Shown here: piece by piece, positions 15,485 through 24,291 of the stretch
Position numbering within the stretch: the stretch's first letter is position 1
Layout of the letters: each line of letters begins with the position of its first letter
Source of the DNA: Heliomarina baculiformis
GTDB taxonomy: Bacteria; Pseudomonadota; Alphaproteobacteria; Rhodobacterales; Rhodobacteraceae
Assembly: GCF_019966545.1 (NCBI RefSeq)
Contig: NZ_JAIMIC010000008.1
Location: 277,257-341,256 of the forward strand
Direction: 5' to 3'
Length of the DNA stretch: 64,000 nt
Program-made: the position numbers and the translations under genes
The notes under the pieces: model-generated
Seen by the model: only the letters and a program-made list of their open reading frames with translations
What the model was told of the DNA's origin: nothing
The model's database searches: none

Positions 15485-17395
15485 ATGGCAGTGGCAGAGA
15501 AAAAATCTTTGGGCGACACTTGGGAGGCGCAGCTTGCCGAGGCCGTGAAACTGGCCAACGTGCCGACTTTGCTGATGGTTCTTGTGCAGCTCACCGGCGA
15601 TCTGAACTGGATGGAAGCCCCGTATGCGCCCAAGCGCGGGCGCGGGCTGGACGATAATGACAGCGGCGGTCTGCCCGAAGAGATTCAGGACGAGATTCGC
15701 GCCGCGGCTTTCCGTGAGATTCGCAAATGGCACGAGAACGGTCAGGTCGAACTGCCCGAACCCTCGGGCGATCTGGCGGCAACCATGCTGAGCCGTGCGA
15801 TGGGCGAACAGGTGACGCCCGCCTATGGGCAGATCGTGGCGGCGGAACTGGCCGACAAGTCGTTTAAACGTACGCCTGTGGATGCGCCCGAAGGGTTCAA
15901 CGTGCTGATCATCGGCGGCGGCATGTCCGGCATCTGTGCGGCGATCCGGCTGAAATCGGCGGGCATCCCGTTTGAAATGATCGAGATGGCGCAGGATTTC
16001 GGCGGGACATGGCGCGAGAACCGCTATCCCGGCGCGGGGGTGGATACGCCGAACCATCTCTATTCCTATTCCTTCGCGCAATATGACTGGTCGCATTACT
16101 TTGCGCTGCGCGACGAGTTGTTCGATTACTTCCGGACGGTCGCGCGAGATAACGGGCTATACGATTACGTGCGGTTCGGCACCAAGGTGGACCGCGCCGA
16201 GTTCGACGAAGACGCTGGCGAGTGGGTCGTGGAAACCTCGGGGCCGAAGGGCCACGAGACTCGCCGTGTGAGCGCGATTTTCTCGGCGGTCGGCGTGCTG
16301 AGCATCCCGAAAGTGCCGCCGATTCCGGGGCTTGAGAGCTTCCCCGGTCCGGCCTGCCACACGGCGGAATGGCCCGAGGATCTGGATCTGACCGGCAAGC
16401 GCGTGGCCATCGTTGGCAACGGCGCAAGCGCCATGCAGGTGGTCCCGGCGATTGCGGACAAGGTGAGCGAGATGGTGATCTTCGCCCGCTCGAAACAATG
16501 GGCCGCGCCGTTTCCGCAGTTTCGAAAACCCGTGCCCGAGCCGATCCGGTGGTTGTTGCGCGAGGTGCCGCTTTACCAGAAATGGTATCGGCAGCGGCTG
16601 GCCTGGACGTTCAATGACCGTATCCACAGCTCGCTTCAGGTCGATCCCGAATGGGAGGAGCCGGCGCGGGCGATCAACCGGACCAATGACCGGCACCGGC
16701 AGGCGTTCATCGATTATATGAAAGAGGAGCTGGGCGACCGGCAGGACCTGTTGCCAGATGTGCTGCCGGACTACCCGCCTTTCGGCAAGCGGATGCTGCT
16801 GGACAATGGCTGGTACCGCACGGTGGCCCGCGATCACGTGACGCTTGTGCCGGAACACCTGAAAGAAGTGCGAGGCAACACGCTGGTCGCTGCCGACGGG
16901 CGCGAATTCGAAGCCGATGTGCTGATCCTTGGCACCGGGTTTCAGGCAACGGAACTGCTCGCCTCGCTCGACGTGTTCGGGCGCGATGGACAGCGGTTGC
17001 GCGATGTCTGGGATGGCGACAATGCGCGCGCCTATCTTGGCTCGACCGTGCCGGGGTTCCCGAACCTGTTCACCCTTTTGGGCCCCAACACGGGTCTGGG
17101 GCATGGCGGCAGCGTCATCACCCCGGTGGAATCGCAGATCCACTATATAGTGCGGCTGCTGGAACAGGTGTTTGAGAAAGGCGCCCATCTGGTTGAGCCG
17201 AAACCCGAGGTCTACGAGAGTTACAACGAACGTGTCGATGCCGCCCATGCCGCGATGGTCTGGACCCACAAGGGCATGGAAAACTGGTATCGCAATTCGC
17301 GGGGTCGGGTCGTCGCGTTGACGCCCTGGCGGCACGATGACTTCTGGCGCATGACCCGCGACGCCGATCTTGAGGATTATATTCTCGACGCCTGA
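15485..17395 (+). CDS. Baeyer-Villiger monooxygenase, HAPMO-like (FAD, NADPH)
   Basis: Flavoprotein of 636 aa that would insert oxygen next to a ketone carbonyl, giving an ester or lactone. FAD Rossmann motif GGGMSG at residues 144-149, the type I BVMO fingerprint FxGxxxHxxxWP at residues 286-297 (FPGPACHTAEWP), and a second Rossmann motif VAIVGNGASAMQ for NADPH. About 140 residues precede the FAD domain, including VPTLLMVLVQLTGDL. An N-terminal domain with this pattern and this total length are features of 4-hydroxyacetophenone monooxygenase, as I recall that family. First gene of the plus-strand catabolic operon. The substrate may be an aryl or alkyl ketone. Confidence 0.9.
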   Translation: MAVAEKKSLGDTWEAQLAEAVKLANVPTLLMVLVQLTGDLNWMEAPYAPKRGRGLDDNDSGGLPEEIQDEIRAAAFREIRKWHENGQVELPEPSGDLAATMLSRAMGEQVTPAYGQIVAAELADKSFKRTPVDAPEGFNVLIIGGGMSGICAAIRLKSAGIPFEMIEMAQDFGGTWRENRYPGAGVDTPNHLYSYSFAQYDWSHYFALRDELFDYFRTVARDNGLYDYVRFGTKVDRAEFDEDAGEWVVETSGPKGHETRRVSAIFSAVGVLSIPKVPPIPGLESFPGPACHTAEWPEDLDLTGKRVAIVGNGASAMQVVPAIADKVSEMVIFARSKQWAAPFPQFRKPVPEPIRWLLREVPLYQKWYRQRLAWTFNDRIHSSLQVDPEWEEPARAINRTNDRHRQAFIDYMKEELGDRQDLLPDVLPDYPPFGKRMLLDNGWYRTVARDHVTLVPEHLKEVRGNTLVAADGREFEADVLILGTGFQATELLASLDVFGRDGQRLRDVWDGDNARAYLGSTVPGFPNLFTLLGPNTGLGHGGSVITPVESQIHYIVRLLEQVFEKGAHLVEPKPEVYESYNERVDAAHAAMVWTHKGMENWYRNSRGRVVALTPWRHDDFWRMTRDADLEDYILDA

Positions 17396-17444
17396 ACCGC
17401 AGGCGTGCGTAAATGAAACACTGGCATTTTCTGGGGAGGAAAAG

Positions 17445-19097
17445 ATGCTGACCGTTGAAGACAGCCCTATTGCACCCGAAACCACCGACCCCCGTGTCCC
17501 GCCGCGCAATGGCGTGGTGACACGGTACCTGATTGACCGCTGGGCCGAGGAACGCCCTGACAAGGTTTTTGTCAAATTCGACGACAATGGCGAGGAATGG
17601 GATTATACTTCCTTGCGCGAAAAGGTCGTGCAGACGGCGCTTGGCCTGCAAAACCTTGGCGTGGCGCAAGGCGATCACGTGTTGGTCTGGATGCCCAACT
17701 GCCGCGAGCAGATCCGTATCTTTTTCGCGCTGAATTATCTGGGTGCGGTCTATGTGCCGATCAACACCGCTTATAAGGGCAAGCTGCTGGAGCACGTGAT
17801 CGACGTGTCCGACGCCAAGCTGGCCGTGGTGGAATCGAGCCTTGTGGAGCGGCTGGAGGGCATCGACCTTGCCGCGCTGGACCAGATCCTTGTGACCGGC
17901 GGCACCGTCGACAAGGCGCCCCTGCCTCACAAGCATTATGACGGGGTGCTGGAGCCGGAAAGCGGCACGCTGAAGCCGCTCGAGCGGACCATCGAACCAT
18001 GGGATCCGATGGCGATCATCTTTACCTCGGGCACCACGGGACCCTCCAAGGGCGTGCTGACCTCTTACCTGCACCTGTTTTCCAATGCGGGTCCGGAAAG
18101 CTGGCCCTTTGTCACCGAAGACGACCGCTATATGATCAACGCGCCGATGTTCCATATCGGCGGCATGGGGCCAATGTTCTGCCTGCTTGCGCGGGGGGCA
18201 TCGATTGCCGTGGTCGACCGGTTCGACACGGCAACCTACTGGCAATCCGTGAGAAATACCGGTGCGACGGTGGCCTTCCTGCTGGGTGTGATGGCAAGTT
18301 TTCTCGAGAAACAGCCCGCCAGCGAAGACGATACCGACAATCCGCTGCGCACGGTGCTGATGGTGCCGCTGGCCTCGAATGCCGAGGGCTTTGCCAAACG
18401 TTTCGGCGTCGATGTCTACACGATCTTCAACATGACCGAGGTGTCCACGCCTATTGTCTCAGAGCCCAATCCGACGGTGCGCGGGTCCTGCGGCAAGGCG
18501 CGGCCCGGGGTCGAGGTCCGGTTGGTCGATGAGAACGATTGCGAAGTACCGGTGGGCGTGATGGGCGAGATGATCATCCGGACCGACCGGCCATGGGCCA
18601 TGAACAGCGGCTATCACAAGATGCCCGAGGCCACGGCCAAGGCGTGGCGCAATGGCTGGTTCCACTCGGGCGACGCTTTCATCCGCGACGAGGAGGGCAA
18701 TTATTTCTTCACCGACCGGATGAAGGATTCGATCCGCCGCCGCGGTGAGAATATCTCTTCTTTCGAGGTGGAATCCGAAGTGCTGGCGCATCCGGACGTC
18801 TTCGAGGCGGCCGCCGTTGCGGTCGACAGCGAACATAGCGAGGATGACGTGCTGATTTGCGTCGCCCCGGTCGCCGAAAAGGAAATCGACCCCGGTGCGC
18901 TGATTGACTTTCTCAAGGACCGGATGGCCTATTTCATGGTGCCCCGCTACGTGCGGGTGATGGAGAGCCTGCCGAAGACGCCAAGCGCCAAGGTGCTGAA
19001 ACACGAGCTGCGCAACGAAGGCGTGACCCCGGACACCTGGGACCGCGAGGCCGAGGGCCGCTCGATCAAGGGCGAGCGATTCCGCACGCCCGCCTGA
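17445..19097 (+). CDS. AMP-dependent acyl-CoA ligase (CaiC/long-chain-type)
   Basis: Adenylate-forming ligase of 550 aa that activates a carboxylic acid to its CoA thioester. The start at 17445 has the ribosome site GGGGAGGA 4 nt upstream; an in-frame start at 17370 would overlap the monooxygenase end. Motifs: P-loop-like IIFTSGTTGPSKGV, the hinge region YFFTDRMKDSIRRRGENIS and the catalytic C-terminal Lys in TPSAKVLKHELR. The layout resembles crotonobetaine/carnitine-CoA ligases. It follows the monooxygenase by 49 nt, so it may activate the acid released by the esterase. Confidence 0.92.
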   Translation: MLTVEDSPIAPETTDPRVPPRNGVVTRYLIDRWAEERPDKVFVKFDDNGEEWDYTSLREKVVQTALGLQNLGVAQGDHVLVWMPNCREQIRIFFALNYLGAVYVPINTAYKGKLLEHVIDVSDAKLAVVESSLVERLEGIDLAALDQILVTGGTVDKAPLPHKHYDGVLEPESGTLKPLERTIEPWDPMAIIFTSGTTGPSKGVLTSYLHLFSNAGPESWPFVTEDDRYMINAPMFHIGGMGPMFCLLARGASIAVVDRFDTATYWQSVRNTGATVAFLLGVMASFLEKQPASEDDTDNPLRTVLMVPLASNAEGFAKRFGVDVYTIFNMTEVSTPIVSEPNPTVRGSCGKARPGVEVRLVDENDCEVPVGVMGEMIIRTDRPWAMNSGYHKMPEATAKAWRNGWFHSGDAFIRDEEGNYFFTDRMKDSIRRRGENISSFEVESEVLAHPDVFEAAAVAVDSEHSEDDVLICVAPVAEKEIDPGALIDFLKDRMAYFMVPRYVRVMESLPKTPSAKVLKHELRNEGVTPDTWDREAEGRSIKGERFRTPA

Positions 19098-19117
19098 TTT
19101 CGAACGATATAACCGGT

Positions 19118-19134
19118 GGCCTGCCTTGCAGGCC
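19118..19134 (+). other. Intercistronic hairpin between ligase and alcohol dehydrogenase genes
   Basis: GGCCTG-CCTTG-CAGGCC, a perfect 6-bp stem in the 104-nt gap between the ligase stop and the iron-type dehydrogenase start. There is no T-tract, so if it acts it would be as a processing or attenuation point rather than a terminator. Confidence 0.35.
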
Positions 19135-19201
19135 CCGGCGGATACACTGCGGCGCGGAGGAGGCGTGCGCAGCGCATTGGATTTACCAGGAGGAGGAAAA
19201 C

Positions 19202-20380
19202 ATGTCGGAACTCAACAAGGGCATGGTGGTGCTGACATCGACGGAACGGGTGCGTTTTGGCGAACGCGCGGCCCAGTCGCTCAAGGCCGAAGCCGAGATG
19301 ATGGACAACAAGCGCGTATTCCTGATCGCCAGCGATTCACTGGTGAAGAATACCGATGAAATCGCCCAGATCGAAGCCGCGTTAGGCAACCGTCACGCGG
19401 GCACGTTCAGGGGCGTACAACCCCATGTGCCGCGCACCGACGTGATGGCGGCAACCGAACAGGCGCGCGACGCGGGGGCCGACCTGATCGTGTCGGTCGG
19501 CGGCGGATCGGTTACCGACTGCGCCAAGATCGTGCCGGTCATGCTGAAACACGACATCCGCAATGCCGACGACATGGAGCCCTATCATATCACAGTGGAT
19601 GACGCCGGGGCGATGGTTTTGCCGCAGTTCGAGGCGCAGGACATCCGCACGATCTGCGTGCCGACGACGCTTTCGGGTGGCGAGTTCAACCCGCTTTCCG
19701 GCTCGACGGATCCGGTCAGCAAGCACAAGCAGGGCTACCAGGAACGCATGATGGCGCCGGTTTCCCTGGTCCTCGACCCGGCGATGACGGTGCATACGCC
19801 CGAATGGCTGTGGCTCTCGACCGGTGTGCGCGCGCTGGATCATGCCATCGAAACCCTGCAATCCCTGCAGTCCAACGATTTCAGCGACGGACAGGCGATG
19901 AGCGCGCTGAAACTGCTGATCGAGGGCCTGCCCCGCGTCAAGGCCGACCCGGGCGATCTCGACGCCCGGATGAAATGCCAGATGGGCGTGTGGCAATCCA
20001 TGCTGCCGATCATCGCCGGTGTGCCGATGGGCGCCAGCCACGCGATCGGTCACGTGCTCGGCGGGCTGTGCGATGTGCCGCATGGCTACACGTCCTGCGT
20101 GATGTCGCCCTTCGTGCTGCGCTGGAACGAGAGCGTGAACGACCACCGGCAGGCCGCCATCCGCGACGCTTTCGGTCAGCCGAACACCCCGGCCTCGGAA
20201 CTTGTGGATGAGTTCATTGCCAGCCTCGGCATGCCGCGCTCGCTGTCGGCGGTGGATGTCACCGAAGACCGCTTCCAGCAGGTCGCGGAATACACGATGG
20301 ATGACATCTGGGGCAAGACGAACCCCCGCCCGATTTCCGAACCCGCCGACGTGATGCAGATTCTGGAGCTGGCGAAGTAA
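19202..20380 (+). CDS. Iron-containing alcohol dehydrogenase
   Basis: Group III (Fe-ADH) NAD(P)-dependent dehydrogenase, 392 aa, with a strong ribosome site (AGGAGGAGG). The nucleotide-binding GGGS motif is in VSVGGGSVTDCAK. Metal ligands are the Asp/His set in RALDHAIET, ASHAIGHVLGG and DVPHGYTS. The family includes maleylacetate reductases, and the neighbouring aryl-ketone-type monooxygenase leaves that possibility open. At 392 aa it is longer than typical maleylacetate reductases (about 350). Likely role: oxidise the alcohol product of ester cleavage, or supply the ketone. Confidence 0.9.
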   Translation: MSELNKGMVVLTSTERVRFGERAAQSLKAEAEMMDNKRVFLIASDSLVKNTDEIAQIEAALGNRHAGTFRGVQPHVPRTDVMAATEQARDAGADLIVSVGGGSVTDCAKIVPVMLKHDIRNADDMEPYHITVDDAGAMVLPQFEAQDIRTICVPTTLSGGEFNPLSGSTDPVSKHKQGYQERMMAPVSLVLDPAMTVHTPEWLWLSTGVRALDHAIETLQSLQSNDFSDGQAMSALKLLIEGLPRVKADPGDLDARMKCQMGVWQSMLPIIAGVPMGASHAIGHVLGGLCDVPHGYTSCVMSPFVLRWNESVNDHRQAAIRDAFGQPNTPASELVDEFIASLGMPRSLSAVDVTEDRFQQVAEYTMDDIWGKTNPRPISEPADVMQILELAK

Positions 20381-20442
20381 ACTTCGCCAATTCTTTTCTA
20401 CTCGTCATCCGCCTTCGGCTGCTTCCTCGGATATGCCTCCGG

Positions 20443-20509
20443 CGGGGATATTTTCAGACCCAAAGAAGCAGGGGATTCTCTACTTCTTTGGGTTTCAAAT
20501 ATCCCGGGG
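20443..20509. terminator. Bidirectional hairpin built from two inverted copies of the intergenic repeat core
   Basis: Between the convergent dehydrogenase (+) and cytochrome c (-) genes. Arm 1 (20444-20468) reads GGGGATATTTTCAG then ACCCAAAGAAG; arm 2 (20483-20509) is its near-perfect inverse, starting CTTCTTTGGGT and ending AAATATCCCGGGG. The innermost 11 bp (ACCCAAAGAAG) pair perfectly. The core is shared with the elements at 34864, 38097 and 54234. The position and symmetry fit a bidirectional terminator. Confidence 0.6.
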
Positions 20510-20575
20510 TGAATTGGCCGTCAGGCCAAGAGGGGCTGGCCCTTCTCTCCGGTTACAAGCTGCGCGATTACGGTG

Positions 20576-21016
20576 CTATTCCGCAGCCGGACCGACGGAT
20601 ACGAGATAGGCCCAGACATTGGCCGCGTCTTCTTCCTTTCTCAGTTTGAAGGTCATCTTGCTGCGGGCGGAGCTGTCTTCAGTGTGCTTCTTGAGGTAGG
20701 CAGTCGGGTCCATGACGTAATCGGTGAAATGGGCCTCGTCCCAGACGATGCCGGTTTCGCCGAGGGCGACCATGCCTTCGGAGTAGTTGTAGTCTTCGAC
20801 ACTGCCGGGTGTACGGTTCAGGATGCCGTAAAGGTTCGGGCCGACCTTGCCGCCCTTTACGATGGCATCGCCGCTGTCGGAGACGATGGTGTGACAGGAC
20901 CGGCATTTGTTGAATTCCCGCTCGCCCTTTTTCGCATCGCCCGAAGCGTGGCTGTCGGCGAGGGCTGGGGTTGCGAGGCTCAGGGCGAGGGTGGCGAGGA
21001 TGGCGGTCGGTTTCAT
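20576..21016 (-). CDS. Class I c-type cytochrome (cytochrome c2-like)
   Basis: Periplasmic electron carrier, 146 aa from the ATG at 21016; longer in-frame starts lack a signal peptide. Signal peptide MKPTAILATLALSLATPALA, then the heme attachment site CRSCH (Cys38, Cys41, His42), and a probable axial Met121 in SKMTFKL. The size and the extended loops fit the c2/c550 group of alphaproteobacteria. It is divergent from idi. Its partner oxidase or reductase is not in the window. Confidence 0.93.
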   Translation of the reverse strand: MKPTAILATLALSLATPALADSHASGDAKKGEREFNKCRSCHTIVSDSGDAIVKGGKVGPNLYGILNRTPGSVEDYNYSEGMVALGETGIVWDEAHFTDYVMDPTAYLKKHTEDSSARSKMTFKLRKEEDAANVWAYLVSVGPAAE

Positions 21017-21192
21017 GCGTGGTTCCTTGCTGTAGTATTTGGCACATGAGTAAAGCATCCGTTGCAGAGGGAAAAATGTATTGATGTCGCACCTTGGCGA
21101 TGTGTCATTCTTGTCTCGCGCGGCGCGGAACGATATGGGGCGGGCCTTGATGCAGCGCCCGCGGCGCGCTGGTTCCTGCCGGAGGTGTGGAT

Positions 21193-21723
21193 GTGAGCGA
21201 AATCAGTGATATCCCGGCCTGGGTCGATGGGATGCTTGTGCCGGTGGACAAGATCGACGTGCATCGCCGCGGGTTGCGGCATCCGGCGGTTTCCGTTTTC
21301 GTCATCCGGGGGCGGGAGGTGCTGATCCAGCGTCGCGCGCCAAGCAAATACCATACGCCGGGTCTTTGGGCGAATACTTGCTGCACGCATCCGCACTGGG
21401 GAGAAGACCCGATGGAATGCGCCCATCGTCGTCTTGGTCAGGAGCTGGGGATTCACGGTCTTGAGCTATCGGCGCGCGGGCAGATAGAGTACCGCGCGGA
21501 TGTCGGCAATGGCCTTACGGAGCATGAGCTGGTCGATCTTTTCGTGGCCGAGGCTCCGGCGGAGCTGGATGTCAGGCCCAACCCGGAAGAGGTCGACCGG
21601 GTGCGCTGGATCGACCACGAAGCCCTGATCGGGGAGATTGCGGCGCGGCCACTGGATTTCACCCCGTGGATGCGGATCTATATGGCGGATCATGACGGGG
21701 CGATTTTCGGCCCCGGCGATTGA
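21193..21723 (+). CDS. idi: Isopentenyl-diphosphate delta-isomerase, type I
   Basis: Cytoplasmic isoprenoid enzyme that interconverts IPP and DMAPP. Type I (Nudix-like) features: LVPVDKIDVHRRGLRHPAVS, the active-site Cys in NTCCTHPH with metal-binding His, and the Glu-rich ECAHRRLGQELG. I chose the GTG at 21193 because GGAGG ends 7 nt upstream; the GTG two codons earlier (21187) would be too close to that site. 176 aa is normal. It is monocistronic and divergent from the cytochrome gene. Confidence 0.93.
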   Translation: MSEISDIPAWVDGMLVPVDKIDVHRRGLRHPAVSVFVIRGREVLIQRRAPSKYHTPGLWANTCCTHPHWGEDPMECAHRRLGQELGIHGLELSARGQIEYRADVGNGLTEHELVDLFVAEAPAELDVRPNPEEVDRVRWIDHEALIGEIAARPLDFTPWMRIYMADHDGAIFGPGD

Positions 21724-21732
21724 TCTGAGGTT

Positions 21733-22545
21733 TCAGAGCAGGCTGAGTGCGCGCAGTCTTTCCTGATCGATGAAGGCGAGCTGCGCGCGATCGGGGCTCA
21801 GCGGCACGAAGGTTGCCGTCAGGCCCGAGGGACGCACATCGCAGATGGCGAAACCGGTGCCTTCGATGATGCGCATGTCTTTTCGCTCGAGCAGGTCCAC
21901 GGTGGAGTGATTGCCGTTCGACACCACGACCGGGATGCCGTGCCAGTGGATCACCTGATTGATGTGGATATGGCCGCTGAGGATACCGACAACCTTGTGG
22001 CCCTTGACGGCATTGGCGAGGAATTCCGTGCTGTCTGTGTCGATGCTGCCCCATGGCAGGCCCTCGGGGTCGATGCGGGGCGGGTGGTGCAGGATCAGCA
22101 GTTTTGGCAGGTCGGGTTCCTGGGCGAGCTTTCCGGTCAGGAATGCCCGTTGTTCCGCGTCGATCGCGCCCGCAACCTTGCCTGGCACGCCGGTGTCCAA
22201 CGTGATGACATGCAGCCCGGCGAGGAGCTGGTCGTTAAAGTACGGCCGGTCCGAGGGGCCGTCGCGGAACACGGCGTTGAAGCCTTCGCGCTTGTCGTGA
22301 TTGCCCAGCGCCAGCACCACGGGCACCGGCAGGTCGGTGAGGAGTTCCTTTACCAGCTCGTAGCTCAGCTCGTCACCGTGGTTGGTGAGATCGCCGCTGG
22401 CCACCACGAAATCGGGGGCCGGGTCCATCGCCGAGATGACCTCGACCAGACGGGTCAGGGTGGCGGGCGTGTCGGAGTGGAGGTTGGGATCCTTGAGATC
22501 GGGATGCGAGACATGCAGGTCGGTGAGGTGGAGGAAACGGGTCAT
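21733..22545 (-). CDS. Calcineurin-like phosphodiesterase (CpdA / class III cyclic-nucleotide type)
   Basis: Metallophosphoesterase of 270 aa, cytoplasmic. All blocks of the dinuclear site are visible: DLH (Asp9, His11), GDLTNHG, GNHD, and the C-terminal GHIH. This block spacing is that of 3',5'-cyclic AMP phosphodiesterases and glycerophosphodiesterases of the GpdQ/CpdA group. It is the last gene of dipeptide-type operon 2, starting 1 nt after the ATPase stop. A cargo-processing role for a phosphodiester is therefore as plausible as signalling. Confidence 0.9.
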   Translation of the reverse strand: MTRFLHLTDLHVSHPDLKDPNLHSDTPATLTRLVEVISAMDPAPDFVVASGDLTNHGDELSYELVKELLTDLPVPVVLALGNHDKREGFNAVFRDGPSDRPYFNDQLLAGLHVITLDTGVPGKVAGAIDAEQRAFLTGKLAQEPDLPKLLILHHPPRIDPEGLPWGSIDTDSTEFLANAVKGHKVVGILSGHIHINQVIHWHGIPVVVSNGNHSTVDLLERKDMRIIEGTGFAICDVRPSGLTATFVPLSPDRAQLAFIDQERLRALSLL

Positions 22546-22546
22546 A

Positions 22547-23320
22547 TCAGGCTCCGGCGGCGGTTAGCAGGGATTTCGTATAAGGGTGCGCGGGGGCGTT
22601 CAGGATCTGGGTCGCGGCGCCGTATTCCAGGGTCTTGCCGTGTTGCATCACGAGAAGCTGGTCGCAAATGCTGGCGACCACGGCAAGGTCATGGCTGATG
22701 AAAAGCATGGCAAGGCCAAGCTCGTCCTGAAGGTCCATCAGCAGGTTGAGGATCTGGGCCTGCACCGAGACATCGAGCGCCGAGACGGCCTCGTCCGCGA
22801 CGATCAGGTCGGGGCGGGTGACAATGGCGCGAGCGATAGCGATCCGCTGGCGCTGGCCGCCGGAAAACTCGTGCGGGTACTTGTCGGCATCGGCGGCGCG
22901 CAGGCCAACCTGCTCCAGCGCCTCGGCGGTCTTGTGAGAGGGCGCCTCGGATTGGGTGACGCGGAGGGGTTCGGCGATGGACCAGCCTATCTTGCGGCGC
23001 GGGTCGAGCGAGCCGAACGGGTCCTGAAAGATCATCTGGAATCGCTGGCGCATCCGGCGCAGATCGGATGCGCCAAGGGCATGAATGTCGGTGCCGTCGA
23101 AGCGGATTTCGCCGCTGTCGGGGGCTTCGAAAGCCATGACCATCCGCGCAAGGGTGGATTTCCCCGAGCCGCTTTCGCCGACGACGCCTAGGGTTTCGCC
23201 CCGGTTCAGCGTGAAAGAGGCGCTGTCGACGGCGGTCAGCATCTCTGGCGCGCGCAGCAGGTGGTTGCGGGGCATGCGGTAGTGGCGAGAGACCGATTTG
23301 GCCTCGACAAGGGCGGTCAT
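22547..23320 (-). CDS. Dipeptide-type ABC transporter ATPase, OppF-like (operon 2)
   Basis: 257 aa, with Walker A GESGSGKST, signature FSGGQRQR, Walker B LIVADEAVSALD (Glu-Ala in place of the usual Glu-Pro). It stops at AHPYTKSLLTAAGA, and so lacks most of the Cys-containing C-terminal extension seen in the other OppF proteins here. This is a natural short form, not a frameshift as far as I can see. Overlaps the OppD gene by 4 nt. Confidence 0.91.
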   Translation of the reverse strand: MTALVEAKSVSRHYRMPRNHLLRAPEMLTAVDSASFTLNRGETLGVVGESGSGKSTLARMVMAFEAPDSGEIRFDGTDIHALGASDLRRMRQRFQMIFQDPFGSLDPRRKIGWSIAEPLRVTQSEAPSHKTAEALEQVGLRAADADKYPHEFSGGQRQRIAIARAIVTRPDLIVADEAVSALDVSVQAQILNLLMDLQDELGLAMLFISHDLAVVASICDQLLVMQHGKTLEYGAATQILNAPAHPYTKSLLTAAGA

Positions 23321-24291
23321 GCGAGCGCCTCCTTAGACGGGACATGGCAGATGGCGCTGCGGTCGGGGCCGGGTTTCGTGACGGCGGGCCGCTCACTGGC
23401 GCAACGCGGCAGTTCCACGGGGCAACGACCGGCAAAGCGGCAGCCTTTGGGCAGATCGGCCATGCCCGGCACGGTGCCGGGGATCGTGGGCAGGCGGGCG
23501 CGTTTGCCTTTCGCGTCGCGGGGGAGCGCTGTGGCGCTGGGCCGTGCGCCAAGCAACCCGCGTGTGTAGGGGTGCGCGGGCGAGTCGAGAACCGCGCGGG
23601 TCGGGCCGCGTTCGACGATATCGCCGCCATACATCACGGCGATGTCGCTGGTGGCGCGGGCGACGGCGGCCAGATCATGGCTGATGAAAAGCAGCGCCAT
23701 GTTGCGTTCAGCCGAGAGACGCACCAGCAGGTCGGTGATGCGCAGGGCGACGTTCGCGTCGAGCGCGGTTGTCGGTTCGTCGGCGATGAGAAGGTCCGGG
23801 TCGCAGGCGAGCGCGAGGGCGATCAGCACCCGCTGGCGTTGGCCGCCGGAGAGTTCGTGCGGGAACTGGCGCAGGCGGGCTTCGGGATCGGGGATGCCGA
23901 CCTCGGCAAAGAGATCCAGCGCGCGGGCGCGGGCGGCCTGTTTCGAGAGGCCGAGGTGGAGGCGCAGCGGGTCCATCACCGTATCGCCCACGCGCGAGAG
24001 GGGGTTGAGCGCCGCCATCGGTTCCTGAAAGATCATCGCGACGCGGCGGGCGCGCAGGGCTTGCCAGTCCCGCTCGGTCGCGTCTGCCATATCGCGCCCG
24101 TCGATGGTGAGCGTGCCCGAAAGCGTGGCGGCCTCGGGGGCCATGCCCATCAGGCAGAGGGCGAGCATGGATTTGCCCGAGCCGCTTTCGCCGACGATAC
24201 CAAGCCGGTCACCGGGACGGATGGTCAGGCTTGCCTCACGCAGGGCGGTGGCGGGGCCGAAATGGACGGAGAGGTTGGTGAGATCGAACAT
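23317..24291 (-). CDS. Dipeptide-type ABC transporter ATPase, OppD-like (operon 2)
   Basis: 324 aa. Walker A GESGSGKSM, signature LSGGQRQR, Walker B LLIADEPTTALDA, and the Cys motif CRFAGRCPVELPRC at the C-terminus. It abuts the upstream permease gene directly (permease stop at 24292) and overlaps the OppF gene, so B-C-D-F are read as one coupled unit. Confidence 0.93.
   Translation of the reverse strand: MFDLTNLSVHFGPATALREASLTIRPGDRLGIVGESGSGKSMLALCLMGMAPEAATLSGTLTIDGRDMADATERDWQALRARRVAMIFQEPMAALNPLSRVGDTVMDPLRLHLGLSKQAARARALDLFAEVGIPDPEARLRQFPHELSGGQRQRVLIALALACDPDLLIADEPTTALDANVALRITDLLVRLSAERNMALLFISHDLAAVARATSDIAVMYGGDIVERGPTRAVLDSPAHPYTRGLLGARPSATALPRDAKGKRARLPTIPGTVPGMADLPKGCRFAGRCPVELPRCASERPAVTKPGPDRSAICHVPSKEALA

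Noticed and set aside
16157..17587. 476-codon minus-strand frame opposite the monooxygenase gene
   Set aside because: Antisense shadow of a well-supported FAD enzyme gene, no recognisable domain.
19202..20380. Naming the iron-type dehydrogenase a maleylacetate reductase
   Set aside because: The protein is longer than that enzyme usually is, and no hydroquinone or hydroxyquinol dioxygenase gene is nearby.
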